Shown here: positions 36,196-46,803 of the stretch, piece after piece
Numbering within the stretch: the first letter of the stretch is position 1
Layout of the letters: every line of letters starts with the position of its first letter
NCBI GenBank assembly: GCA_038049695.1
Contig: CP142460.1
Location: 33,514,001 to 33,578,000, forward strand
Direction of reading: 5' to 3'
Length of the DNA: 64,000 bases
From: Cinnamomum chago
Lineage: Eukaryota; Streptophyta; Magnoliopsida; Laurales; Lauraceae
Made by a program: the position numbers and the translations under genes
The notes under the pieces: generated by a model
Told to the model about the DNA's origin: nothing
The model's database searches: none
What the model saw: only the letters and a program-made list of their open reading frames with translations

Positions 36196-36386
36196 TTTAG
36201 ATCAAAAGATAGTAACCGCCCTTCTCTCTAGCCAAAAAGAGAAGATAGTCCACCTTTAGCTTGATTCTATTCATGCGTGTTCCATGTTCTTGACTTCTTG
36301 TAAACTTGTAGTTGTTGATCTGATGGCCCCTCATTGATGAGGAATGACCCACAATTCTTGAATGTTAAAGAAATCTTAACCCATTT
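36196..36386. other. 191-bp spacer between inverted family C LTRs
   Basis: This is unique sequence in the window. I see no gene, primer site or purine tract in it. Confidence 0.5.
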
Positions 36387-37120
36387 TGTCACGCCCCTAG
36401 AAGTGAAACCGGGGTTATGCGTGAGATTATGACCAATTAAAACTTTTTCTAACATTAATCAAATGCATTCTGGCCCCAATCAGGTCCCATCTGGATCGAA
36501 GACCGCTGTGAGCTGCAAAACATTTCCTCAAACATAAATAACAAATAGCGGAAGCTTTATAAATGCAAGTGGTATATTAAAGATCTATAGTTTAGAGCAA
36601 ATACTGAAATATCATATCTCGAGTTCAAGTTTAAGATTGTTAACAAAGGTGTTAGCTACAATAAGAATGCCACACTAAAACTGGGCCTAATCAAAATGAT
36701 AAAAGAACCAAAAGATAAATTTAAGTCCAGAATAAACGTGAAGGCTCTCATGTACGGAGTTGATACGGCTATACAACGCTGTCCATACTATACTCTAGGA
36801 AGTCATTAGGCTGATCTGCCTGAACTTCTTCCATCGTCGCCTCCTCGAGATAGAAGGGCTCGGAACCTATGGACCAAGAGTAGCGTCATCAGACATGACG
36901 GTCGGCAAGCAAATATATATATAAATCACCAAAGATATGCAGTACTAAAGAGAGTAAACAATAGACAAGATCATAAGAGATGCATAGCATTCCGATCGTA
37001 AGAATTGTATAGCATTCGAATCATAAAACAAACTAATAAAACATCTAAACAAATAGGCAGTCCACATAGGCTAATCACCACGGGATAGTTCCACATGTCC
37101 CTCTCGGTTCAACATGAAAG
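36387..37120 (-). repeat. LTR family C, minus copy
   Basis: It begins TGTCACGCCCCTAG, the reverse complement of the family C 3' end, and runs collinear with the plus copy to about 37100. The right boundary is uncertain by some tens of bases; beyond it the sequence belongs to a truncated Sirevirus. Confidence 0.72.
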
Positions 37121-38942
37121 CTGTGGTATAGTAAGCAATAGGCTTACCATTTGGTATAATCCTCATATCCATTTCTCATTGCATTGTAAGCTTAGTACAT
37201 TTGCTAGAGTGGAGATGTTGCATGATAGGTTAATGGATCATTTTAGAAGAATTGGAAGCAATCCATTGTTCTTAATAGGTATATCCATATATGTGATCCA
37301 TCTTCATCTATATGCGATCCATGATATCCTTCTAACTTCATACCTTCTTGTGCATGCATAGTTATATTCTTTATTGATGATATGGTATGAGTTAGATCTT
37401 GAGTGTTGATTGATCATCTCTATGCAAATGTCAAATCGTTCCATGTATGGTTGTGATATTAGTTATATTTGTAGAAACCATACTAGAACTCAAATCCATC
37501 CTCTATGCCTTCTAGTCATTTCTTTTTGGATGGTTATGATGTTGATTCATGTATATTCTCTATTTGATGTCATCCTTATACATGTTTCAACATCATAGTA
37601 GTGATCTTGATCATATGAAACTCTTTGAAATCCATCCCTCGTATATCTATATGTTTGATGGATATCTTAGTTGTTGAATTCATATGGTTTTGTCACTTTG
37701 AAAATTGCATGCATTACTAAGTTATATCCTTTTGCATTGCAATTTACCTTGTTTATCACTATGTTCATTAGTTATATCTTTAAAAGTGATTAATATCCAT
37801 TTATGATGCTTGATGGAATTTTGTGTTTGTCACATCCTTGCTATTTATCATGTTGTCAAATTCAATTGGTTTCAATTGGTATAATTTTCGATTGATTTGA
37901 TGTCATTTCTTGTGAATGTGATAGACCTTGTGCACATTGGACTGAACTTGATAGTAATATATTTCATTCCATGTCACACTCCATTAGCATCATAATTTTC
38001 ATGTTTGCCACCTCTCTTGCTCATATAGGTAAATCTCATGACCACCATGTTTATATATATATTCATAATCTTGATTGGTTATTAGTTGAGGTTGGCTTCA
38101 TGTTTGAATTTCATTTAACTCATCTTGCACTTTAATAGTTATATTTATTGATTGAATGAAATGATTTCAAAACTTTCATAGCATATGTTTTTCATAGTTA
38201 AATTGATTGATGCTATGTTTAGTAAACCCCATTTCATCATGGATAGCTCTAATTTGGATTTTTCGTTATAGTTATATTTTTTACTCCATCTTAGAGTTAT
38301 TTTTTTAATAGAATTATCCTTGAATCTCAATTGGTATTCTTTATTTTTCCAATTGGTATCCATGATTGCTTTTCTCCTTGACCTTGCTTTCTTTTGGTAA
38401 TTTGATCATATTGAGCCTTATAGTTAAACATGTCAAATCCTTTCCTTGAAGTTGACCCTCAATTGGTTAAACCATCTTCTTCTTGCACCAAATAGTTAAA
38501 TCTTAGTCAACATGTTGACAAAAGGAGAGAATGGATTGAGGGAGAGTGTAAACCTTCATAGGAAGTATTAGTTTTGATCAAATTCACCCTTGTATTGACT
38601 CTTTACCCTTTTAAGCTTGCTAACCATACGTGATAACCTGTTATGAATTTCATTTTTGATTTCTTTTGTTAATAGGTGCTTCTAAAAGGTATTTTCCTTG
38701 TTTCATGTGTGTAGGTACCTTTGCAATTTAATGTCAAAGGGGGAGAGAGCATTCAAATTCTCTAAAGGGGAAGAGAATGTCCAAGCTTCCTAAGGGGAGA
38801 TATTGTATGATCTTCTACAGGGAGAGAGAATGCATATCTTGCCAAAGGGAGAGAGAGGCATGGTCAAAGGGGGAGAGGTGAAAGAAGAAAGCTTGGGAGC
38901 TAAAGAAGATGCTTGGCCTTAAAGAAAGAAAGGAGAAGAGAG
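37121..38942 (+). mobile_element. 3' non-coding region of a truncated Sirevirus
   Basis: It contains no open frame of note. The right part (about 38655-38760) parallels the post-pol region of the full-length element at 56780-56860 (AGGTGCT, then CCTTTGCAATT and TCAAAGGGGGAGA). This places it between pol and the 3' LTR, where some Sireviruses carry an env-like frame; none survives here. The stretch 37140-38560 is T-rich with AGTTATAT-like words recurring irregularly. Extra AAGGGGGAG-type purine motifs occur near 38735 and 38868. The 5' half of the element is missing at the junction with family C. Confidence 0.6.
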
Positions 38943-39292
38943 AGCTTGAAGAATGATTAAGCTCCAAGCATCAAGAAGAATGGAGAAAAATTCCAAGAGC
39001 CCAAGCTAAGAGAAGAAGCATCCAAGAGATTTCAAGACTTGTCCAGCTTAGGGGGAGCTGAAGACTTAGTGTGTTAATTCGGTGTTGAGTAAGTTGCCAT
39101 CAAATTGCAAAGGGGGAGCTTGAAGAATGATTAAGCTCTAAGCATCAAGAAGAATGGAGAAAAAGTCCAAGAGCCCAAGGTAAGAGAAGAAGCATCCAAG
39201 AGATTTCAAGACTTGTCTAGCTTAGGGGGAGGTGAAGACTTAGTGTGTTAATTCGGTGTTGAGTAAGTTGCCATCAAATTGCAAAGGGGGAG
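38943..39292 (+). repeat. 175-bp tandem duplication upstream of the 3' LTR
   Basis: Copies at 38943-39117 and 39118-39292 start AGCTTGAAGAATGATTAAGC. Each ends in GCAAAGGGGGAG, so the polypurine tract is duplicated. They differ by only a few substitutions, so the duplication is recent relative to the family. Confidence 0.85.
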
Positions 39293-39294
39293 AT
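39283..39294 (+). promoter_or_regulatory. Polypurine tract of the truncated Sirevirus
   Basis: AAAGGGGGAGAT abuts the TGTTAG that opens the 3' LTR. Confidence 0.88.
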
Positions 39295-39663
39295 TGTTAG
39301 GAATTTTGTGTATTGCAATTTGATGGATGCATTATCATATTAGCACCATTTGAATTTTCACACACGCATTGTTTTAGAAAAACTTGAAATCTTGATTTAC
39401 ACATGCATTGTTAGAAATATTGATTTATGCATGTTTTGATTTTTAAACTTGGATGCATTTTTATTTGAAAAGAAGTTTTATGAATCACGCAAGCCTATGA
39501 GTTTTAAATCTTTCAAATCATTTTAGGCTTTTTATGTTTCATGTTTTTAAACCACTTAGTTTGATTTAAAATATGCTTCCAAGCTTGATTCAGTGGCCCA
39601 AAAGTCCCCATATAAAAATACTTTGAAAAATGCAAGTTTAGGGGATTTTGGTCCAAGGCCCGA

Positions 39664-39796
39664 GTCGACCCGCAGTGTGGTCGGTCCTGGGCCGGTCGAC
39701 CGACCACACTGCGCGGTCGACCTGGAAAGAGCTGTTGTGCCTTTTTCAAACGGTCAGTTTTATGACCGTTGAAGGCCAGGTCGACCGGGGAAGAGC
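39664..39796 (+). promoter_or_regulatory. Hairpin and palindrome cluster before the TATA box
   Basis: CGCAGTGTGGTCGGTC (39671-39686) and its exact complement (39698-39713) form a perfect 16-bp stem around an 11-base loop. Next come AACGGTCA/TGACCGTT arms near 39758-39779 and several GGTCGACC cores. All lie within 150 bp upstream of the TATA box. Palindromic motifs in the LTR promoter region are a described property of Sireviruses. Confidence 0.7.
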
Positions 39797-39814
39797 CGTT
39801 GGGCACTTTTTGGC

Positions 39815-39822
39815 TATAAATA
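39815..39822 (+). promoter_or_regulatory. TATA box of the truncated Sirevirus LTR
   Basis: TATAAATA in CTATAAATAC is a canonical plant TATA box, preceded by the conserved GCCGTTGGGCACTTTTT also seen before the TATA box at 42620. Confidence 0.7.
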
Positions 39823-40688
39823 CTAGTTCATTCCTTTGTCAAAAGTTAGAAACTTTAAGGCCCTCCTTGAGATGTTTTGAGGCCAATCAAAGGGGAATGA
39901 GCTAAGGGATGAAAGGGGTCATTTGGAAAGCTAAAGCTTGGTTTCATTGAGTTAAATCACTAAGTAAGCTTTACTTTTCTTAATCATATGTTTTCATGCT
40001 TTGCTTTAATTATTGGTAAATCTTTTCTAGCATGATAAACTATGATTTGTTGTGTCCTTAACATGTTTATGTTTTGAATTGATTTATTGTTTTGGATGCA
40101 TCACCATTGATTCAATCCAAGTAGTACTTAAATTGGTATATCTAAGTAAATCATGTTAATGAAAACATCTTTGAAATTATATGTAACATGATTCCTATAC
40201 TTGGTTGAATCTATGGTTGTTGTTTTTCATCATAAGAAAATCTCTTTCAAATCTATCTTATGTTTTGGATTCAACATCTTTACAAATCATATGTACTTTT
40301 GTTTTAAAGTTTCACAACTTGCTTTGCATTGATAGGTATATCATATTCAAGTTGAATTTATAATTATATATGATTTGTCCCCTAATTTCAATCAAATCTA
40401 TTTTTATGTTTTATGCTTTTATAGCATACACATATTGAGCTACATTGTTATTTGATTGATATCCCTATGCATCACATGTTTTGTACTTAGAATTTCACAA
40501 CTTGTTTGGAATACATATGTATAACTTTTACAAGTTATTTTTAACATGTGATTAGAATTCTTACCTCAATCATAAATGTTTTTATGAGCTAAAACTTTCA
40601 AAAGCCTTTGGCATACATTTATGAGCTTTCATTTTCAAATTGATTGAGGACATCATGCATACACTTTGTGCATTCATCTTTGCATTCA

Positions 40689-40690
<2 letters not shown>

Positions 40691-40741
<51 letters not shown>
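40691..40741 (+). repeat. (GT)25 microsatellite in the LTR
   Basis: Fifty bases of uninterrupted GT dinucleotide plus one G. The matching site in the other Sirevirus LTRs lacks it, so it expanded in this copy. Confidence 0.95.
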
Positions 40742-40743
<2 letters not shown>

Positions 40744-40860
40744 GTAGATTTTCACTTTCATATCCGCCTAATTAAGAGGCATTGTAATGAGCTATTAATT
40801 GTATCTCCATCAAGTGTATTTTAGACACTACTTAGAGAGATAACCAACCTTTTGGTTGAA

Positions 40861-40960
40861 GAGGTTATTGCTTAGCCTAAGAAAAGCATAATGTAGAGGT
40901 TATTGCTTAGCCTTGAAAAGCATATTGTAAAGGTTATTGCTTAGCCTATTGAAAAGCATA
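40861..40960 (+). repeat. Three-copy hairpin-forming minisatellite in the LTR
   Basis: GGTTATTGCTTAGCC followed by GAAAAGCATA occurs three times with a period of about 34-38 bp. Each unit can pair TGCTT with AAGCA. The LTR at 59166 has four units and that at 42043 two. Confidence 0.8.
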
Positions 40961-41202
40961 AATAGTGGAAATCCGGTGGGATGTTGGATCATAAGCAGGT
41001 AGTGGATGTAGGCATTGAGGCCGAACCATTATAAATCCTTGTGTGATGATGCATGCTTTGTGGTGATTGTTTTTGTAAGCTTTCGTATTTATTTACTTAA
41101 TCACCACTTGTGACTAGTTTAATTTAAAAAAGTTAAAATTGGTCACATATTGTAGCTCACCCTATTCACCCCCCCTCTAGGGTTAGGATCCCAGGACTTT
41201 CA

Positions 41203-42042
41203 GGTGCTTCAATTTCTCAAAGATTGATTTGAGATCCGATTACCATCAGCTGAGAGTCAGATGTACTGAAGACAACTTTCCGGACGAAATATGGCCACTA
41301 TGAGTTCTTAGTGATGCCATTTGGGTTGACTAATGCACCGACAGTGTTCATGGCATTGATGAACAAGATATTTGCACAATATCTGGATTTGTTTGTGGTA
41401 GTGTCTATCGATGACATTTGTGTGTACTCTAGGACCAGGGAAGAGCATGAAGAGCACTTGAGGATAGCACAATAACTTCCGAGAGAGAATCAGCTATATG
41501 CAAAGCTCAATAAGTGTGAATTCTGGCTAGAGCAAGTAGCGATTTTGGGACACATCATTTCCAAAGATGGATTGTCAGTAGATCCGTCCAAGATTGAGGC
41601 AGTAGTGAAGTGGGAAAGACCGAAGAATGTGACAGAACTCAGAACTTTTCTGGGATTGGCAGAATATCACTGGACGCTTTTGTAAGGATTTTCATCGATT
41701 GCTTCACCATTGACGAAGTTGACCACAAGAAAGAATGTGCCGTATGTGTGGATAGAACAGTGTGAGGCTAGTTTCCAAAAGCTGAAAACGAGATTGACTA
41801 TAACACCAGTCCTTTACCATCCGGAAGCGGTGGTTTTACCATTTCATCGATGCTTCGAATGTTGGACTTGGTTGCGTGCTGATGCAAGAGGGAAAAGTTG
41901 TTGCTCATGGATCCCGGCAGTTGAAAGATCACGAGAAGAATTATGCCACCCATGACCTTGAGCTAGCAGCGGTGGTCTTTGCGTTGAAAACGTGGAGACA
42001 TTACCTCCACAGAGAGAAGTTCAAAGTCCACTTCGACCACCG
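41203..42042 (+). pseudogene. Ty3/gypsy pol relic: reverse transcriptase to RNase H (part 1)
   Basis: Conceptual translation shows the gypsy RT signature in broken frames: [15 protein letters not shown], then [24 protein letters not shown], a VSIDDI catalytic motif near 41407-41424, LNKCEFW and GHIISKDGLSVDPSKI. RNase H follows from about 41850 ([38 protein letters not shown]). It has an early frameshift, a TAA near 41474 and further shifts near 41690 and 41860, so it is dead. It is cut at 42042 by the full-length Sirevirus and resumes at 58781. The part upstream of RT is missing. Motifs suggest a chromovirus such as Tekay; the clade is inferred. Confidence 0.88.
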
Positions 42043-42464
42043 TGTTAGAGTTTTTGTTTTGTTGCAATTTGATAGGATGCATTCATTTTCATAAGCTTGA
42101 CCTCTCATTCATTCATGTTCTTATTCATAAGATCTTCATGCATATTTCTCTTTCTTAATCTTTGTTTTTATCATATGATATGCATGGTTCTCAATTCAGT
42201 TTGTCTCTTAAGATCATGGAGTTTTAATTTCAGATTTTCAAGCCTCTAAGTGTTTAAAACCTTTAAGGTCTAAATCATTCAAGCTTTCCAAAGTTTCTAT
42301 CTTTAAAATCATTATTTTTATTTGGAGTTTTCATGACTTTATAAATCCAGTTTTCATCATTTTTCAGTCATGAATTCATGCTTGAGATATGTGTCTCAAA
42401 GTCCCCTGGAAAGATGCTCTCAATATTGCAAGTTTCTAAAAAATCAGGATTTCTAGGCATTCAC

Positions 42465-42598
42465 CAGGTCGACCTGCCTGTGTGGCCGGTCGACCGGGCA
42501 CACTGCAGGTCGACAGGGTTTTTGAGAACCAACGGTCACTTTTCTAGCCGTTGTGTGTACCCGTTCGACCCGGCCCTGTTCCAGGTCGACCGGGCACT
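42465..42598 (+). promoter_or_regulatory. Palindrome cluster upstream of the TATA box, 5' LTR
   Basis: Four GGTCGACC-like cores lie in 134 bp, two of them perfect 12-bp palindromes. The GTGTGG/CACAC arms around CCGGTCGACCGG recall the stronger hairpin at 39671-39713. Confidence 0.7.
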
Positions 42599-42619
42599 AG
42601 CCGTTGGGAACTTTTTCTT

Positions 42620-42627
42620 TATAAAAA
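42620..42627 (+). promoter_or_regulatory. TATA box, 5' LTR
   Basis: TATAAAAA is preceded by CCGTTGGGAACTTTTTC. The same block is at 57708-57715 in the 3' LTR. Confidence 0.7.
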
Positions 42628-43693
42628 GTGGTTTTTTTGTTTGGAAAAAGTTGCTGAACTTCAAGAGACTTTTGAGGCCAAGGACTTGCAACTTTTCTAG
42701 AGCATCTTTGAAGGGATTATGAAGCCATTCCATTGATTCAAACTTTTTTCTTCTAAATGGGTGTGCTTCTCTTATCCTAAGTCCTTTAAAAATCATGTTT
42801 TGGTTCTTTACCTTTGATTTTCTTCAATGCATGATTAGTTAGATGTTTTTCTATTGTAGTGTTGTTTTTCATAACATGCTTAGAACTTTAAACATCTCAT
42901 AGCATTATGAATCCAACATATAGTCTATGTTTCACATGAATTTGTTTTCTTGTTTCAAAACCAACTTGTTAAGATTTAGTTTATCTTCTTTGAAAACAAG
43001 TTAGTTCACTTTGTTAAATTCATGTGTTAGGCAAACAACTCTTTCTCAAACATATAATTATCATCTTTGCATCATTCAAAGTTTCATCTTTTCAAAAAGA
43101 GGAAGAGTAATTTCTAGTAAATGCATTATTCATAGACTTTGTCATTCATATGCATGTTTCTAGAAGTTGAGATTTCATTGTCTATTTAGCCTATTTAGAG
43201 GCACTCTTTTGCACTTATATAGTTCTCTTAATCCATGCATTCATAGGCATATTTCTTAAGAGAGAAAATTTCTAGTTGTAAGGTTTATGCTTTAGCCTTG
43301 AAAAGCATATGTTGTAAAGGTTTATGCTTAGCCTTGGAAAGCATAGTGATGAATTGTAAGGTTTAAGGTGATCCTAAACCTTAATTGAGTTAGTGAAATC
43401 CGGTAGGTGTACCGGGAGTGGATGTAGGCAATTTGGCCGAACCACTATAAATGTGCTTGTCATGGTGATTGATCTTTTGCCTTCTTTTCATGAATGATTT
43501 ACTTTTGGTTGATTGAAGATTGTCGTTGGTGATTTCTTGTGTATGCTTATCTTAGAGATTCCTATCCATCACAAGATAATTAATCTTCATCAAAACTTAA
43601 TTGACTTAGAAGTTAAAAGGATTCAATTTGGTCTAGGTTCTTAGAACTCACCCTATTCACCCCCCCTCTAGGATTCGGTCTTGGTCTTTCAAT

Positions 43694-43705
43694 TGGTATC
43701 AGAGC
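43694..43705 (+). promoter_or_regulatory. Primer binding site of the full-length Sirevirus
   Basis: TGGTATCAGAGC lies two bases after the 5' LTR and is complementary to initiator-Met tRNA. Confidence 0.93.
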
Positions 43706-43776
43706 AAGGTTGCTCTTGTTTTGGTTTAACCACCTAGAGTTAGAATCCTAGTGAGTGTTTTTCTGTTGTTGCCACC

Positions 43777-46700
43777 ATGCAATCTCAATTGAGTGAAGGA
43801 AATGCCACCAATAGACCTCCCTTGTTTAATGGAACACACTATCGCTATTGAAAAATTAAAATGCAAGTGTTCTTAGAATCCCAAAGCTTAGATGTGTGGA
43901 ACATCATTGAAGATGGCTATCATCCTCCCACTACCACAGAAAAAGACTCTGAAGGGAATGTCATATCCATAAAAATCAAACCCAAAAATACTTGGACTCA
44001 AGGGGAAAAGGATAGATCAAACTTAAATGCTAAGGCAAAAAATTCCCTATATTGTGCTCTATCCCAAGAAGAATTTAATAGAGTATTAAATTGCAACACT
44101 GCTAAGGAAGTTTGGGATACCTTAGAGACCACCCATGAAGGCACAGATCAGGTCAAGATAGCCAAAATTCAAATGTAGACCTCTAAATTAGAAGACATTA
44201 AAATGCTTGTAGAAGAAACTTTTGATGAGTTCTACTCTGAATTCATGGAAATTGTCAACTCTCTTATAGGTCTAGGAGAAAAGATGGATGAATCTAAAGC
44301 TGTCAGAAAAATTTTAAGATCTCTTCTAAAAAGATTCAAACCTAAAATTGTAGCCATAACAGAAAGCAAATATGTTGACAAAATCAAAATTGAAGAACTA
44401 AGAGGAAATCTCCTTACATATGAATTAGACTTTGAAGTTCAAGACAAAAAGAAAGGAGTAGCTTTTTCCTCTCAATCTAAAGAAAATGAAAGTGAAGTTG
44501 ATAGTGATGAGGACAATGCTTTATTTGTTAAGAAATTTAAAAAGTTCTTTAGTAACAACAAGAACAATAGAAATTTTAGTGAAAGCAAAAGTCCTAGATT
44601 CCAAAGAAATCCCAAAGGATCTCTAATTAAAAAGGATGTGCAATGTTACAATTGCAAGGGGTTTGGACACATTGCTCAAAATTGCTCCACCCCTAAAAAT
44701 TTGAAAAAGGGGATAAGAAAGGAAAAAAGGCATTAAACATAACTTGGCATGAGGAAGATGAAGATTGTGACAAAAATGAATCCTCAAATGATGAAGATGA
44801 AAACTTCCCTAATTGGCTTCTACTTTCATCTATTGAAGATCCCAATGAGCATAATACATTAATAGATGACACATTAGGGCAAGAAGAAACAAATGAAGAA
44901 GATGAAGATAATGAAATTCAACAAGCTTATGATGAACTATATGAAAATTGGGAAATCTTAATTAAGAAAAATAAAATTTTAAAAGAAGATTCCAAAAAGC
45001 TTGTAAATGAAGTAAGTATCATAAAAGATGAATTGAAATTAACAATCAATGAGAAAAACAACTTGGAACATCAAATCACCACTCTTAATGAAGATTTAGC
45101 TCATGCTCAAAAACAAATTCATAATTTACAATCCAAGCTTGAATCTAGTCAACTTGAAACAAACTCTCTCCAAATAAAACTTAATAAAGGAAAATTCATT
45201 GTTGACAAATTCACCTTGGGAAATGACAAATTTTATCAAATGTTGGGCATGCATAAAATTTATGGTGACAAGAAAGGAATAGGTTTTGAAGGTTCCCCTA
45301 GTGTCATGAAGAATAGTTTTCAAGCATCTACTAAGAGTCCCCACAAACCTATAGTTGAAAGAAATTATACACCTAGATGGACTTGTCATTTTTGCAATCG
45401 TAGTGGACATTTGGTCCCTAATTGCCCATACAAAATTAGGTTGTCTCTAAAAAATCCTTCTAGAATACCTTTCAAATTTGTCCCCAAGACTATTCCATAT
45501 AAATCTCATTTATCTACTTGGATGGTAAAAGGAATAAACTTTGAGAGTCTCTTAGTTCAAACCGCCTTAAAAGCTAAGGAAAACCCTACTTGGTTCTTAG
45601 ATAGTGGTTGTTCTAAACACATGACAGAAGACCGATCTAGATTCAACTCTATAGTGGAATATGATGGAGGAAATGTTTCATTTGGAGACAATAGTAAAGC
45701 TCAAATCATTGGCAAGGGAAGTGTAAAAGGAGATCAAATGCCAACTTTAAATGATGTATTTCTTGTGGAAGGATTGAAACATAATCTTCTTAGCATTAGC
45801 CAATTATGTGACAAAGGAAACAAGGTAGTCTTTGACAGTCAATCATGCAAAGCGGTAAATGATAGAACCCATCAAGTTATTCTTACTGGATCAAGGACAA
45901 AAGGAAACATTTACATTATAGAAGAATGTGATGACAATGAATCTAGGTGCTTGATAACTAAAGATCAAGAGAATTACTTATGGCACCAAAGGATGGGTCA
46001 CATAAATTTCAAATTGATGAAAACCTTGTCTAAGAATGAAATTGTGAAAGGGATTCCCAAGTTAAGTGATGAAAAAGCTGAACTCTGCAAGGCTTGCTAA
46101 CTGGGAAAACAAATCAAGAAGAGCTTTAAAGGTTTAAAGGATATATCGTCTTCTCGTCCTCTTGAATTAATCCACATGGACTTGATTGGACCTGCACCAG
46201 TGCAAAGTATTGGAGGAAAGAAATTTATTCTGGTTATGGTAGACGATTATTCTCGTTTTGGATGGGTTGCTTTTCTACATGCCAAATCAGATGCTGTGGA
46301 CAATATCATAAGAATTTGCAATAAAATACAAGTGGAAAAGGATTGTAAAATTCGGAAGATTAGAAGTGATCATGGGGGAGAATTTGAAAATGAAAAATTT
46401 GCTAAATATTGTGAGAGTCAAGGAATTAATCATCAATATTCTGCTCCTAAAACTCCTCAACAAAATGGAGTAGCTAAAAGGAGAAATAGAGTTATTCAAG
46501 AAATGGCTAGGACCATGCTTAATGAAAAGAATCTCTCTCGTAATCTATGGGCTGAAGCTGTGAATACTGCTTGTTATCTCATCAACAGAGTCTATCTCAC
46601 TAAGAATACCAACAAAACCCCTTACGAACTTTATTTTGAAAGGAAACCTAATTTGGGGTATTTGAAAGTGTTTGGAAGCAAATGTTATATTCTAAGAGAT

Positions 46701-46803
46701 AGGGAGCCGTTAGAAAAATTTGAGCCTAAATCTGATGAAGGAATTTTTCCTAGGCTATTCTGAAAGGAGCAAAGCATACTGAGTTTTTAATCATAGAACT
46801 ATG
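43777..46803 (+). pseudogene. Broken gag-pol of the full-length Sirevirus, part 1 (Gag, protease, integrase)
   Basis: The ATG at 43777 opens a Gag N-terminus. Recognisable in order: Gag, a CCHC knuckle (CYNCKGFGHIAQNC, from 44644), a coiled-coil-like region (about 45040-45200), a second CCHC (CHFCNRSGHLVPNC, from 45384), protease WFLDSGCS near 45591, the integrase HHCC region (LWHQRMGH to CKAC, to 46097), and an integrase core with LIGPA and SDHGGEF. Damage: TGA at 43849 where the family has Trp, TAG at 44176, a frameshift near 44705, TAA at 46098 where the family has Gln, Lys (AAA at 46476) in place of the catalytic Glu, a frameshift near 46750 and TGA at 46780. The nested Sirevirus enters at 46804, between integrase and RT. 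Confidence 0.9.

Larger units (their letters stand above)
39295..41202 (+). repeat. 3' LTR of the truncated Sirevirus
   Basis: It is 1908 bp from TGTTAGGAATTT to CCAGGACTTTCA. Its layout matches the LTRs at 42043 and 59166: GC-rich hairpins upstream of a TATA box, a repeat of about 35 bp, and a terminal CCTATTCACCCCCC followed by TCTAG block. The GGTGC that follows (41203-41207) is the expected right target duplication; its partner was lost with the 5' half. Confidence 0.88.
42043..43691 (+). repeat. 5' LTR of the full-length Sirevirus
   Basis: It runs from TGTTAGAGTTTTTG to GGTCTTTCA. Perfect palindromes CAGGTCGACCTG (42465-42476) and CCGGTCGACCGG (42486-42497), AACGG/CCGTT arms (near 42531 and 42548) and a TATA box precede the likely leader. 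A two-unit form of the hairpin minisatellite lies at 43276-43345. Confidence 0.93.

Noticed and set aside
36034..36455. Short frames in the two family C LTR ends as a gene pair
   Set aside because: The similarity of the two comes from the inverted LTR copies; no coding signature.
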